64,000 nt of DNA from Diplolepis rosae (Eukaryota; Arthropoda; Insecta; Hymenoptera; Diplolepididae), in the NCBI GenBank assembly GCA_030998225.1, contig JAPYXD010000308.1:692001-756000 (forward strand), given 5' to 3'. This document shows, in pieces, positions 1-11,034 of the stretch (positions are counted from its first letter, which is position 1; every line of letters begins with the position of its first letter). A model generated the notes under the pieces. It made no database searches, was not told where the DNA came from, and saw nothing but the letters and a program-made list of their open reading frames with translations. Both the position numbers and the translations under genes were made by a program.

Positions 1-155
1 AAGCAAGTGACGAGGATATTAGATCCTACATTGTGAAAGATCGGGAAAATAATGGCAGATTTGTTTGTACTGTGTGCGGGCTTTCTGGCAAAATTACGGA
101 TAAAACATAAATCAAAAGGCATTTCGGCACGCCTAAGCACATGAGTTATAAAAAT
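1..155 (+). pseudogene. BED/C2H2-like zinc-finger exon remnant of a hAT-like transposon
   Basis: A conceptual translation from the first bases gives a zinc-finger block: C-x2-C (CTVCGLSGK), then a histidine pair in HFGTPKHM. One stop codon falls between the cysteine and histidine pairs, so the copy is dead. A hAT-transposase-like block follows at 419-658 on the same strand, and a small MITE separates the two. Zinc finger followed by transposase is the usual order in hAT proteins, where the finger binds transposon ends. The family assignment is inference, and the start lies outside the window. Confidence 0.45.
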
Positions 156-166
156 GGGACTCGGAA

Positions 167-387
167 CAGGGTGACCATTTTCATCGACGAAAATAATTCC
201 CGGTCATTTCCTGGTAATCGCAAATTTTTTCTTGTTCATTAAAAAAATAGTTTTCAATGAATAACAGTAAATTCAATAAGTTTTAAAACAAATTAAAATC
301 GCTTTTTATTAAAAATTTTAAAAAATTCCCGGTTTGTCCAGGTCACAGAAAATTCCTGATCATTTTCCCGGTCCAGCGGCCACCTTG
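167..387. mobile_element. Small MITE with CAGGGTGRCCA-type ends
   Basis: The left end reads CAGGGTGACCATTTTC and the right end, in reverse complement, CAAGGTGGCCGCTGGACC. Both arms contain CCCGG/TCAGGAAA-type words. It has no coding capacity. It lies between the zinc-finger remnant and the hAT-like block. A fragment with the same end (CAGGGTGGCCAC) is at 59839. No convincing target duplication was seen. Confidence 0.5.
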
Positions 388-389
388 GA

Positions 390-658
390 GAATAAACTTT
401 ACACAAGGTAACAAAGTTTTGAAAATTTTCAAAACAGTCGGCCAAGATCGTGCGTTTCTCCAAGGTATGCGCATGCCGCGTACAAAAATTGATAACATCA
501 TGAAAAATGTCTTAAGCCCTTATGAGAAAGAAAGGCACGTAAAAAGTTTACAAAACTCTAAATTTTCTTTACACGTCGATGAACTTACCGAGCCTGCGCA
601 TAAGAAAAAGTGGATGACTTTCCAGAATCGGTATCTTGACGAAGAAACCACGAATTAA
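390..658 (+). pseudogene. hAT-like transposase fragment
   Basis: The open block has no ATG at its start; the first codon of the longest frame is TTG. The peptide ends with FSLHVDELTEP, then KKKWMTFQNRYLDEET. This resembles the start of the hAT catalytic core, where a conserved Asp sits in an 'SxxxDEST' context followed by a 'xxxVRYxD' strand. Only about 80 residues remain of a protein normally over 600. It probably belongs to the same relic as the zinc finger at 1-155. The call depends on motif resemblance only. Confidence 0.45.
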
Positions 659-659
659 A

Positions 660-1149
660 TTTCAAATCCCGTTTGGCAACATTCTTGCTTTATCAGCAAA
701 CAATGCAGTCGTCATGGTTGGCAATAAAAATTAATTTTTGCCCAAAGCGTGAGACTGAATTCAATTTTTTTTGTTGAATCTTTGCAGGATCCTAGTCACA
801 AATTACAGGGAGTACAACCGGTCCTCAATTTCCTTTAATTTGAAAGAGGTCCTCTATTTGGAAAAATTTTCCTCTATTTCTTCTATTATCAGTCGCAAAC
901 GTAAGTTGAAAAAATAAATTTTTAATTTACATGCCAAAACCAAAAATTAAACATCAAAATCGTATCAGGATAAAGAAAATTCATAATTTTTCGTATTTGA
1001 ATATTTGCACGCTCTATCGCACACCTGTGGGAGGTTTCAATTATCGTATCTCGGTTGCTCGTTTGATTGAATTGATACTGGACATAACCTCTCTTTTTCA
1101 CATATTTAAAAAATGCTATACATGATACTGAACCTGTGTAAGTTGGTTT
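660..1149. other. Non-coding AT-rich DNA
   Basis: Short overlapping open frames occur on both strands around 920-1180. They show no motif, splice signal or codon bias. Nothing is called here. Confidence 0.5.
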
Positions 1150-2140
1150 GAATTTGGTTGTGATGAGGAATGCCAAAGAGCTGATACTGAGAACTTAATG
1201 TTTTTTACCTCCCTCTTAAACGACAAATTGTAATCTCGCCAAAAAATTTGTGTCTTTTAACACATACATTAAAATACACACATACACAAATTTCCTAAGA
1301 AAATTCTAAATCTGTCTAAAACAAACTATTATAACTCCTATTACGCTTTATGGCCTCCTTTTGTCGTAGTACTCCAGTCATCTTGAGCACATCCATCCAT
1401 TTTTTTTCTTTTCCTTAAAATCTCAACTCTAAATACAATAGGAAAAAGCATACCATCCACTTTAATCCCACACTTTCGGTTTCAAGTCAAAGCCAAACTT
1501 TAGTTGTATAGATAACTTCATAGTGACCAGTGTGTTATGTCAAAATATGTGGGTGTATATTTGGACACTGCCATTCTTATGAGCAATTTATTTATAATTT
1601 ACGTTTATATTACAATTTAATTCGCTACATTTCAATTTTTTATTCTAAATGATTTTTTCACGCTTTTTTTTATCAGAAGTTGTTATTATTTAAAAAAACA
1701 TTTGAACACTACACTGTTGGAAATGTTCAGAAATTTAAAAAAAAATATCTATTATTATATTTAATTTCTATTTATGTATACTATGCGGTAATGTAAAATT
1801 AGACGTTATTTATGATGTTTTTGAGTAAAGGTACCTTGAAATTGGGAAAAATTTACTGAATTTTCATAAAATGTATTTTAAAACTACCAAACTGTAACAG
1901 AATTTGTATAAAATGTATCATAAAATTACGAAATTTTGGCATCCCTTTTTTACCAAAAAACATACCAACAAAAAAAATGATATCAGATTTTAAATCAAAT
2001 ATCCACTTTATTTAATGTTTTGATATTTTAAAAATAAAGAACACTGATGAAGACTTCGTTAAGAGTCGAAACGTTTGAAAGTATGTAACTTCCTGAGTTA
2101 TCATTTCTGGACCCTAAAGCCAATTATTAACAACATCGTA
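1150..2140 (+). mobile_element. Penelope-like element, copy A: 3' part and pLTR-like region
   Basis: From about 1157 the sequence matches, in inverted orientation, the end of the GIY-YIG-containing frame and the 3' region of PLE copy B. Bases 1203-1735 match 21010-21727 nearly throughout, except for about 170 bp present only in copy B. Bases 2015-2140 match 18140-18265. The last codons of the protein frame are recognisable near 1160-1230 (QRADTEN, then SLLNDKL). The 5' coding region is missing, as is common for PLEs, which are often 5'-truncated. The downstream block holds a hammerhead-like motif at 2044-2072. Confidence 0.7.
2044..2072 (+). ncRNA. Hammerhead-ribozyme-like motif in PLE copy A
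   Basis: CTGATGA at 2044-2050 is followed by a GACT...AGTC hairpin and then GAAAC. That is the order of the hammerhead core (CUGANGA, stem II, GAAA). Hammerhead motifs are known in the terminal repeats of Penelope-like retroelements. One unpaired base precedes stem II, and helix I was not clearly found by eye, so activity is uncertain. The same motif is present in copy B. Confidence 0.45.
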
Positions 2141-2273
2141 TGAAATTATTATTTGAGGGTCAATACAAGTCCTATTTTACAATTAATACCTAATAGATGT
2201 CAGCACAAACTCTAATTTAAAAATCTCAATTAAAAAAATATATATATGTTTTGAAAATGCATTTATTTATGAC

Positions 2274-2546
2274 TTGGAATTGGGTCACTATTTACGCGTT
2301 TGTTTTGGCTTGATTTTTCTTGACCACACAGAAGTAAAAATTTGCTTTGCATTCGATATATTACTAATAATTCCAGTTGACGAAAGACTCATTAGATTCG
2401 CGGGCTATTTAAAAATAACATATTTACATGATAAGACTTTGTATATACCACAATCTTGGGCAGAGAAAACTGCTGTTTTAGCTCAAACAACAAATGCGTT
2501 TGAATATTTTCATTGTCATTATTTTAATCATCCCAATCTTACGTAG
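2274..2546 (+). pseudogene. Possible MULE-like transposase tail remnant
   Basis: The 90-codon open block ends with WAEKTAVLAQTTNAFEYFH then HCHYFNHPNLT. The TTNAxExFHxHxN...HPN pattern resembles the conserved C-terminal part of MULE-type transposases in insects. The upstream half is unlike anything I recognise. There is no flanking TIR and no second catalytic motif. It could instead be a chance frame. Confidence 0.25.
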
Positions 2547-2549
2547 TGG

Positions 2550-3000
2550 AGGTAAAGTAAGGAGATAGCTGGCAACTAAATAGGAGTCGCCCCCAGGCAG
2601 ACAAACGGGACTTATTGTCTATGTAGATCTTTTTAATAGAATTACATTCATTGTAATATAACATTGTTCATATAAGCTAGGTACTTAAGTATAGAATTTA
2701 CTTTTAGATTCTCATTACTTGAAAAGATATTATAATAGATAAGTACAAAAATTGGTGAGCATAGTAAGAAGATACTTCAAAAATGAAATTCAGTGGGGAG
2801 AAGCCTGTAATTAATTTGAACCCCGCAATTTTATTTTTAAGAAATCTGTGTCTCTTTCAAAAATTCAAATTCTGATACCGAAAAGGTACCCAATACTATT
2901 ACTTCTAAAATATTTTTCATTCCCATTTCACCTGCAATTTAGTAATTTTAAATTAAAACCCCATCTTAAAATAAAATGTTCTATTAAAATCTCACCACAG
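2550..3000. other. AT-rich spacer without recognisable gene
   Basis: No open frame, repeat or hairpin of note was seen. The last 20 bases (ending CTCACCACAG) form the presumed splice acceptor for the candidate exon at 3001. Confidence 0.4.
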
Positions 3001-3249
3001 TGAGAGTTGAGCGAAAATATTCCCGGGAAAGTATTGAAATTATGGAGGATTTACGCAATCTCATTTGGGCATGCGCGGCTTGGTTATATCTCGACCAGAG
3101 GGGTAAGTCATGAACGCGTTGGTGGGGAAGGGTAGAGCGACAAACCTTTTCTGGCACCCTTCTTTGTTTATTTTCCGACCGTCTTTCTAGAGACAGTTGT
3201 AACGTGCCCAGAGCTTGTACAGAAAAAGCATCAAGTTCGTTCCGAACAG
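3001..3249 (+). CDS. Two candidate exons of an unidentified gene (3001-3102, 3191-3249)
   Basis: Exon A follows an acceptor ending CACCACAG and ends at a strong donor, AGGG|GTAAGT. Exon B follows a pyrimidine-rich acceptor (CCGTCTTTCTAG) and ends at CAG|GTAATT. The intron is 88 nt, normal for insects. Splicing keeps one open frame of about 54 codons: exon A leaves one base, which completes a Glu codon with exon B. The peptide includes MEDLRNLIWACAAWLYLDQR and then PELVQKKHQVRSEQ. I do not recognise the protein. A second frame of exon A is also open, which lowers confidence. It could be a transposon exon. Confidence 0.4.
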
Positions 3250-4449
3250 GTAATTTCATCCTCTCTGGAATTATAAACTGTAATGCAATAGTAGAAAACG
3301 ACGCAAATTTGTTCTTAGGGAGAAACCCATGAAAAAAAACCTAGGAAAATCATGGTTATTAGCATTTATCTTCGTAAATATCACAAAGATGTCACATCGG
3401 CCTATGCACGGTTATGCATACCTGCACAGGTTGATGCGTTTATTACAATAGAGATGATTAATTCATCAGAGATATTATCTTATTGGCCCTCATGCAAATA
3501 TTACACAAAAATTGATAAAAATATTCGTATTTTGGTTAAACTGCAATTTAGCGACGGGGCTTCAAAGCTGGCTGTAAGACATGAAAGACAGGGCAATTAA
3601 GATGAGAAAAAATTACGTATTTACTAATGTCGCTAAATGTAAACTTCACCAGGTAACATTTTAAATAGACCTTTTAATAGTCCAAATCTTCGAGAACAAG
3701 AAAAATCATGATCACCTCCAAAATCCATCCATTAAGAAAAATGGTACAAAAAAAGACAAAATGAAATTCTATTTCAAGAAAGATACGCCACACTGTAATC
3801 ATATAATTTTCGAATGTTTCACAGAATGTTATTACTAATTGAAAACTTGAACCTATGTTACAAGTATGAAGAAGACATACCTTTACGACTCTCGCTAAGG
3901 ACTAAAAGTATGGCGCGACACAAAATATACAATGTACTTGTCTAATCGAATTGTCGTGATCCAATGAAGCTTTAATCGTGGCTTCTAACACTTCCACCAC
4001 GAGTGGCGCTATTACATTTTTCGTAGATAAGCGTACGCAAAAGATGTCGAAATTAGTTAGACACGAATAGTCTGACCTCTATACTAATTACTAGCGCGAA
4101 TTTTTAACCAACATATCGCCTCAACGTCAAGGCAGGGGCTTGGAGTTTTTTGGTAGCGAGAATAAGACTTCGACGAATAAAAATGATGTCTCTTTGTAAA
4201 TATGCCAACAGTCATGCAGCTTCGCTAAGCTTTCTAGTTAATGAAGTCTGCGTAAGATAATTTCTAGGCTTCACCATCCAATTTGTTGTCATCGATAACA
4301 TGAACTAGTGCAGCTTAATAAAGCTAGACTGGCAGTTATTTTCGTTTTTTTTTTTCAACTAAGCGTTCATATTGCTTTGTTTAATGAAACGTTTATTTTT
4401 TCGCTGAGTTTCAGTCGATTAAACAAAACGCAATTGTAGGCGGGACCGA
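3250..4449. other. No gene recognised
   Basis: An 82-codon open frame at 3352-3600 (+) has no motif or splice context that I can support. The rest is unique-looking AT-rich DNA up to the foldback element at 4450. Confidence 0.4.
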
Positions 4450-4482
4450 GGGGCTGTTCTCTCTCACCTGAATAATTTTTAA

Positions 4483-5134
4483 GGGGTTATATACACTTGT
4501 GTTCGAGAAAAAAAGTGGATTTTTACGATTTTTTTTTGGAAAAACAACACATTTTTTTTTTTAATCTGAACGCCTATTTATTTATACATGTCGAAAAATC
4601 TTTCACGAATTTTTTCAACAAAAAAAAATTCATAGCTGGAGTCAATATTGCCATTGTGCTAAAACACAATTTTCCCGACATCTCTTGCGGTGAGCATGAT
4701 AAAGAAGGAACTGCTTATCTGAAATACACAAAACAACAACAAAACTGTAGTTGGTACCTTTACGCTGTGCGTGAACGAAGGATTTTGCGAAATTCATTTT
4801 TTTACAAAAATGGTGATCGTTTTTCTAAAAAGTTTGATTTTCGAACGTCTGAGCTTTCGGTTTTTGCAGCAAGAAAAAAAAAGTTTTGCTTGAAATTTAA
4901 AATCCTTCGTCCACTCAGAGGCTATTATTGTTGTTAGTAAGCCTGCAAAAATTCAGACTGATCTGGTTAACGGTTCTCGAGAAACTGTGCTCACCGCAAC
5001 CGCACTTTTTGAAAAATCAAGTTTTGAGATAATCGCGTGTAAAGGCGGACTTACAGATAGCGCGATATGTACTTTCAGAAAGTGCAATACAAAATTTTTC
5101 GATTTTTTCAATCAACACAAGTGTATATAACCGC
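4483..5134. mobile_element. MITE with GGTTATATACACTTGTGTT TIRs and TTAA duplication
   Basis: The ends are GGGGTTATATACACTTGTGT and, in reverse complement, GCGGTTATATACACTTGTGT. Each end is flanked by TTAA (4479-4482, 5135-5138). TTAA targets are used by piggyBac and by Kolobok elements. Two other TTAA-flanked elements in this window also begin with GG. The 146-codon open frame inside (4497-4937, +) begins within the TIR and is rich in Phe/Lys, so I do not treat it as a gene. Confidence 0.65.
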
Positions 5135-5285
5135 TTAAGTTACTCGAATCTATTAGGAGTTACGCAATTCTTTTCAAGAGAGTCCATAAATCTCGTCGAG
5201 TCCGATTTGAGTAAGATGCCGGATTCGTAATATTAGAATACCGCGAAATATCGTGTAGGATTGATAATCAATTTTTTAATGTTTA

Positions 5286-5470
5286 TAATAATAATAATAT
5301 AATTATATTATTTATATAATAATAACATAATTATATTATTTATATAATAATAACATAATTATATTATTTATATAATAATAACATAATTATATTATTTATA
5401 TAATAATAATATAATTATATTATTTATATAATAATAACATAATTATATTATTTATATAATAATAATAATA
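5286..5470. repeat. 28-bp minisatellite, about 6 copies
   Basis: The unit AATAATAACATAATTATATT plus ATTTATAT repeats head to tail with almost no variation. The units are pure A+T except for one C. The low divergence suggests recent expansion. Confidence 0.9.
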
Positions 5471-6299
5471 TTTGATTTCTTATTAATTAAATGTTTTTTA
5501 TGATTGCAATAATTTTTTCCATTAATAAAAATCAAGTATTCAATAGAAATTGTGAAAAAATTATATAATGCCAAAAGTGCAAAAAATAAACTTATCATGA
5601 AATCGCCATAAAGTTATTTTCTGTCAAATGTTCCAAAGCTTTCCGCGTACTCAAATCTACGCGAATCCATACGAGTCGTGGAAAATCAACACGAGTCTTA
5701 GAGATTCGACGCGAATCCTACTCTTTGCATTCCGATCTACTCAAGTATATCAGAGTCGATAGAATTACATGTCATTTACTCGAATATTCGAGTTACTCAA
5801 AACCATCACCAATCTTTACAAATTATAAAAAATTATCTTATATAATCGGATCCATTCGAGAGTGAACAGCCCCACGGGTGGGACACTGTCCTTGATTGAC
5901 TGTTTATTTCATCTTTAGGGAGACCTTTCTTCAAAATACACTGAGAGAAATTTACTGTTGTTGGAATAACGGAAGAAGTTCTGTTGATTGAAATTCTGTC
6001 GTAGTAACCGAAAATGTCAGTTGTATGGCCGGAAAACTGTCTTTGGAATAACAGAAGTTTCTATGTCTGCTATTTCAACGGAACTGTTCTGTTATTTATC
6101 GTGACAACAGGACTGTTTCGTTGATCCAACGAAATTACTATCGTTAATAGTTCGGTTTAAATGACGAAAACAAGCGAGTGAGCGGCCGCCATTTGAGAAT
6201 TTCCGGTTCTGTTTATAAGTATGTGCATATGTGTGTGTACTGCAGCGGAGAAAAGAATTCAATTTGAAAATGTATTTTTGTTGTTACCAGTATAAAATT

Positions 6300-6590
6300 G
6301 TTGATTAAGTAGATGATGGCCTTTCTGGTATTTGTTAAGATGTTATAAGAAGGAAATCAAAAGTTCAGTTTCAAAAATTCCTTTGAAAAAGAATATTTAT
6401 TAATTTCCTCAGCAACTCGACGTTTCGAATGAAGCTTCATTCCTTATCAAGACTTAAACAGTTCGTTGCGAGGATTTCGAATTTATAAAAAAAAATTTTT
6501 TATAAAAAAGACGTCACATGGTTATATAATGCTTTGTAGAAATTACAGATTAATGAAGTCTCAAGTTAGTACTTCATCTTATTATCACAA
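6300..6590 (+). repeat. Left inner inverted arm of the ISL2EU element
   Basis: This 291-bp arm is inverted and nearly identical to 11035-11325. It contains a perfect GAATGAAGCTTCATTC palindrome adjoining the GTTTC/GAAAC word, a hammerhead-like layout read on the minus strand (about 6416-6450). The outer 360 bp between the TIR and this arm differ between the two ends, so similarity is confined to the tip and the inner arm. Confidence 0.8.
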
Positions 6591-6796
6591 GCCAGTGTCA
6601 TTCGTCAGACTTCTGTGAATTCTCCACCTTATTTAGTTAAATCAGAGGTTTATATTGTTAGAAATTATAAAATTCATAAAATCCCTGATTGTATAAATAA
6701 CTATAATATCGTTTTAATAGAAAGATTCGAGAGTATATCATTTCTCAAAATAGTGATAGGGCAAATGGTAATTTTAAAAAAAAAATTTGTTTACAG

Positions 6797-7990
6797 CTTG
6801 ACCCAGAGCGGAATGTAACTTCAGTTTCATGCACATGCGTATCCCAAGCAGGAGGCAAATGCAAACATGTGTTTGCATTAATTCATTTTGTTAATGCAGA
6901 CAGAAGTATCAGTAAAACGAGTCTAGAGCAAGAGTGGGGTAAGCCCTCCGATAGTCAAATCGCAAAAGATTTGTATGCGAAGGGTTTAGCAGTTGCTGAT
7001 TTTTTTAAAAAGAAAGAACCTGTAAAAGAATTAAATATTTCTCCCTACAATTTAACTTATGCAGATCTTGCTAATCATCCGTGTGCCTTACGTGCTGTTC
7101 TTCGAGAAGAATTGAAAACTGAAGGTGAAAGAGCAGCTAAATCTATTTTAATGGATTGTATTGCCTTAGCGATTATATTAATTAATGAGAGGAATTGTGA
7201 TATCTGCATTCAGCGTGCAATTAATGAGTCTAGAAAAATGAAAGTATATTTTAGTAACAGCTTAGATGAATTAGAGTCGAATTTGCTTGATTTTTATCGT
7301 CAACGAGTCGTACTCAGTGAAATTGCCATAAAAAGTTTGTGTTTGAGAACGAAAGATCAGTCTAATTCAACAGAATGGGCTGAAGAAAGGTTGATGAGAA
7401 TATCTGCGAGTGATAAAGCACATTCTATTAAATGTAGAAAAACGAAGAGCATTGATAAACTTTTAGAAGAATTTCTTAATCCTGTAAAATTGATTGGAGC
7501 GGCAAAAAAAAATGTCACATATGGCAAAAAAAATGAATCAGTTGCTATTGCAGAATATGAGAAAACCTTTCATATTAAAGTAATCCAAGTTGGACTGGTT
7601 GTCTTGCAATGTCAACCATGGTTGTCTGCAACTCCAGACGGTTTTGTTTTAGAAAATGGTGCAATTACTAAAATATTAGAAATTAAATGTCCCATCTCCT
7701 GTGAAAAAGAGCCTATTTTCGATAAGACTGCAAACAAGTTTAACGTTCCATACTTAAAAAAAATAAACGATGTAGACCAACTTAATCCTACACATAAATA
7801 TTACACGCAGTGTCAAATTCAAATGTATGTGACAGGACTATCATCTTGCGACTTCTATGTTTGGTCACCACGTGGAAGTTTTTCTATTATTGTTGAGAGA
7901 AATGAACAATTTTTGGAGAACATAATTCTAATTTTGGAAAGTTTTTATTTTAAATATTTCTTAAAAAAACTCTACCAGAAAAAGAAGTAA
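6797..7990 (+). CDS. ISL2EU accessory protein: SWIM zinc finger plus YqaJ nuclease
   Basis: The frame opens at a splice acceptor (TTTGTTTACAG|CTTGACC) and runs to the stop at 7990. It begins with a SWIM finger (CTCVSQAGGKCKH), which binds zinc and probably DNA. A YqaJ-type PD-(D/E)XK nuclease domain follows, numbered from the Val at 6869: RISASD near residue 174, YGKKNE near 219, the TPDG/EIKCP catalytic block near 255-272, and a CQIQMY helix near 315. All catalytic positions are present and the frame has no stop. The 5' exon is unproven. MNSPPYLVKSE at 6615 with a GTATAA donor near 6690 is one candidate. In ISL2EU elements this nuclease accompanies the transposase; its exact role is not known to me. 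Confidence 0.75.
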   Translation, partial: LDPERNVTSVSCTCVSQAGGKCKHVFALIHFVNADRSISKTSLEQEWGKPSDSQIAKDLYAKGLAVADFFKKKEPVKELNISPYNLTYADLANHPCALRAVLREELKTEGERAAKSILMDCIALAIILINERNCDICIQRAINESRKMKVYFSNSLDELESNLLDFYRQRVVLSEIAIKSLCLRTKDQSNSTEWAEERLMRISASDKAHSIKCRKTKSIDKLLEEFLNPVKLIGAAKKNVTYGKKNESVAIAEYEKTFHIKVIQVGLVVLQCQPWLSATPDGFVLENGAITKILEIKCPISCEKEPIFDKTANKFNVPYLKKINDVDQLNPTHKYYTQCQIQMYVTGLSSCDFYVWSPRGSFSIIVERNEQFLENIILILESFYFKYFLKKLYQKKK

Positions 7991-8259
7991 ACATTTTGAT
8001 TTTAACTTTGTTAAAGAAACTTATGCCTATAATATGCATATTCAGGGTAAAAATTGTTACAAAATTCGTGTGTTTCTATTTCTCTTGTTTAATAGAAAAA
8101 ACAATTTATAAAAAGTTATTTTACATAATAATGATGAAACTTTATTTATTACTTGATTATATATAATTTATTAACATAATAAAAAAGATCGTACAAAATA
8201 CCTTTTTTACTGATTCACTTTTTATAAATAAGAAGGACGATATGCAAAGTTCAATCAAT

Positions 8260-10437
8260 TTAAGTTTCTTCAGCATCTTCAGTGTCGGTTACTTCTTTTA
8301 ATATTGGTGGTTGCAAATTGACTAAAACGCAACACATAAATACAATATTATCTGCATGTGGCAATAAATTCATTGGCAGTTTTACAAGTATATTATAAAT
8401 TCTTAAGCGCTGCATAATTCGCTCAATATGAATTGTAGTGAGAATACGTCTACACTTTTGCCTCAACACTAGATGCTTGATCAATTTTTATTTCGGTGCA
8501 ATCAATTATGACACGACAGTTTTCATACATATTTCTAAATTCCTCAGGCACGGTAGATTGTACAATTTCTTTACTTGGCCAGGTGACAAACTTTTGACAT
8601 CTGATAACCAAATACTCTAAAGTGGAAATAAATATTCTGGAAATAGTTTTTCTGTCGACCGAAAAGAGTACCCCTAATGCTGAGTAGGATAGTCCCAATT
8701 TCATTTTGCATAAAAAAATTAGTAATCGATTGTTTTTAGATATTTTTTCACCATCAGTTCCTTCGTAAATATCTCTTAATAAATTATAAGTGGACATTGT
8801 CACTCCAGCTAAGGCTAGCATTTCTTGGTCAGATTTAATCGAAGACACTCCATGAAATCCCGTTGAACATTTTAAGAAACCTTTTTCATTCAAATCAACT
8901 GAATCAGGTCCAATACTCCTGTCGACATAAACTTTGTCCGTTCCTACTTTTTTATCATTCCTTTTGACTTTTCTCGTGCTTATAAGTTTATTAGGATCTT
9001 CTGGAAAAAATGCTTGAGTTTCTGCTTCACCGTGACTACTGTAAATGTAGCGATTACAAATGAAAATTTGCGGATCATGAATCTGATCTTTTTCTTCTAG
9101 AAAGTTTGCCTCAACTCCTTTATCCGCTGTTTTTCACACAAAAAATGATTTCCTTGCTCTGTCTGATGTTCAGAAATCGGCTGCATATTTTCTGGATCCC
9201 CCAACATTGTTGATGAGGCCTCAGATGCTTTATCTTCAACAAAACTTTTCTGTCTTTTTAATTCCAAATTGTTGTACCTTTGATGCCTAAAACTAATTAA
9301 TACTAACTTAAATTCAATTATTGTGTAAATCCAAGAATTATATTAATTATGAGGATTTCTGAGTTTATAATTATAATACTATACTATATTATAACTATAA
9401 TTATATATTATATCATACTAATATAATTTATAATTATAATACTAGAATAACACTAGAACAGCGTGGTCAATTTTATCACCGTAAGAATTCCTGGTTTCCA
9501 GGTCGAAAAAATATTTCCCACTTATTAAAATTAAAATTTTCAAATTGTTAAAGCTGAAGATTTTTTTCATTTAAAGTAATCAAAACTAAAATGCAAATTG
9601 AAGCAGATAAAATTGAACTCATCTGGATTTTCAACTTTCCAAATTAAAGCTTAAAAAAAGTTTTATTTTATAACTTTTAATTCAGTGTTTAAGAACAATT
9701 TATAAAATAAAAACTTTTTAATTTTAATAGGTTTAATTCTAACAGCTTAAAAACCCTGTTTAGTTCAAAAAGAAAAGACGAAAATACAGAAATTTCAGTT
9801 TGATAAAATTAAAAAATCCTCAAAACCTTATTTCGAAAAATTAGTGAAAGGCATGCTATATAAGCAGAATTTCCGAAGAATATGAAAAATTATTTTACTT
9901 TTTTTCGACAGTTTTCAGATTGACAGGTCGCTTTTTGTAAACTTCTGGGAAAATGGTAGGGTTATAACTTGGACTCAAAGGATTTTCAGATTTTTCGTTC
10001 CCTAGAAAGTGTGCACTGCAAATTCTTGAATAAATCGAAGGTTGCCAAAGAGTGCCATCAGGACTAGAAAAATTTTTAATTAAATTAAAAATCTTTTAAC
10101 GTATAGTTTTTATCACATTCATATTTTTTTAAATCTAAGTACCTATTTCAATAAAATGATACAAATTTCTGGAATTCTTTTTCCAATGTGTAAGAAATAA
10201 TTTTTTTTATTATAAATTATGAATAAAATGTAAAGGATTACATGCTTACTTTTTCCTATTAATTAAAGTAATCCACTTATTTCGACGTTCTCTCTTATGC
10301 ACAGCGGTCGGAAAAGTATAAAAATGCGTACCAAGAGGTGAATTTCTAAACGAGTGAAAACAATTCACCACACAGCAATTCACATTTCCTTTACGCTGCT
10401 TATTTTCAACTTTCTCTGCCATTATTTTGACTGTCAC
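8260..10437 (-). pseudogene. ISL2EU transposase gene (THAP, HTH, DDE), frameshifted and internally deleted
   Basis: Exon 1 (10437-10246) encodes a THAP zinc-finger N-terminus (CCVVNC, then HFYTFPTAVHKRERRNKW). It ends at a strong donor (AAAAA|GTAAGC). The main exon starts after TTTTAG near 9286. It reads a linker, loses frame near 9110-9135, then continues through HTH_Tnp_4-like residues (LSYSALGVLFSVDRKTISRI) and the first DDE-4 block with IIDCTEIKID. After TYSHYNS near 8445 the middle of the catalytic domain is missing. A different frame gives the usual C-terminal tail (HIERIMQRLRIYN ... VNLQPPIL). The deletion removes the remaining catalytic acidic residues. Confidence 0.75.
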
Positions 10438-11034
10438 CGAATCCTTAAAAAAGAGAAATAAAATTTTAATACTTTATTTATATATATTTTAATTGTATTT
10501 CATTTATAATTCAAGTTAATTAATTGTTTAAATAGATGAAATACAATGATTTTTAAACATTTATACGTAATCTATATCATTTTTATTTGTCAATGATTCT
10601 ACTTATAAATTTGCAAATTATAAAATGCATATATATTTACCTGATAACTTGTTATATTCTTTTCAGTCGCAGATAGCACAGTACAAATACAATAATATAT
10701 TTATTATGATAATTATAACTTTGATTAAAAATTACATGTAAACATTAAATGCCCATCTAACGAAAACCGCCGCATACAACCAACAGAGGCGCTACGGTGC
10801 TTCCGTGTCCGCAGCGAATAAAGTAGTTGTGACAGTTTGAATACATAGATCAATCTTTTACAATGAAATCCTAAACAACTGGGATATAGACTTGACCTCT
10901 TGGAGGTTAAGTTTACGATTTTACATATAATGATGAATTTTAAAACAAATATCACAACATACTTATAACTGGATTATTTCTTTTATCTCGTGGCAATTTT
11001 TAATAATTTTAAACAAGTTTTTACAACACTGATA

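Larger units (their letters stand above)
4450..5873. mobile_element. Foldback-type element with GGGGCTGTTC ends, carrying a nested MITE
   Basis: The left end GGGGCTGTTCTCTCTC is answered in reverse complement by GGGGCTGTTCACTCTC at the right end. Between them lie the TTAA-flanked MITE (4483-5134), many scattered CGAATC/GAGTC words (5140-5240, 5640-5790) and a minisatellite (5286-5470). The target duplication is unclear. No transposase coding was seen, so it is presumably non-autonomous. Confidence 0.5.

Noticed and set aside
4497..4937. 146-codon open frame
   Set aside because: It starts inside the TIR of a TTAA-flanked MITE, is dominated by Phe/Lys from A/T runs, and shows no domain.
5286..5470. 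CRISPR-like array
   Set aside because: Units are contiguous 28-bp tandem repeats with no spacers, in eukaryotic DNA.
6869..7990. YqaJ nuclease as evidence of a virus or phage
   Set aside because: The SWIM finger, upstream splice acceptor and position between ISL2EU ends with a THAP/DDE transposase show it belongs to a DNA transposon.
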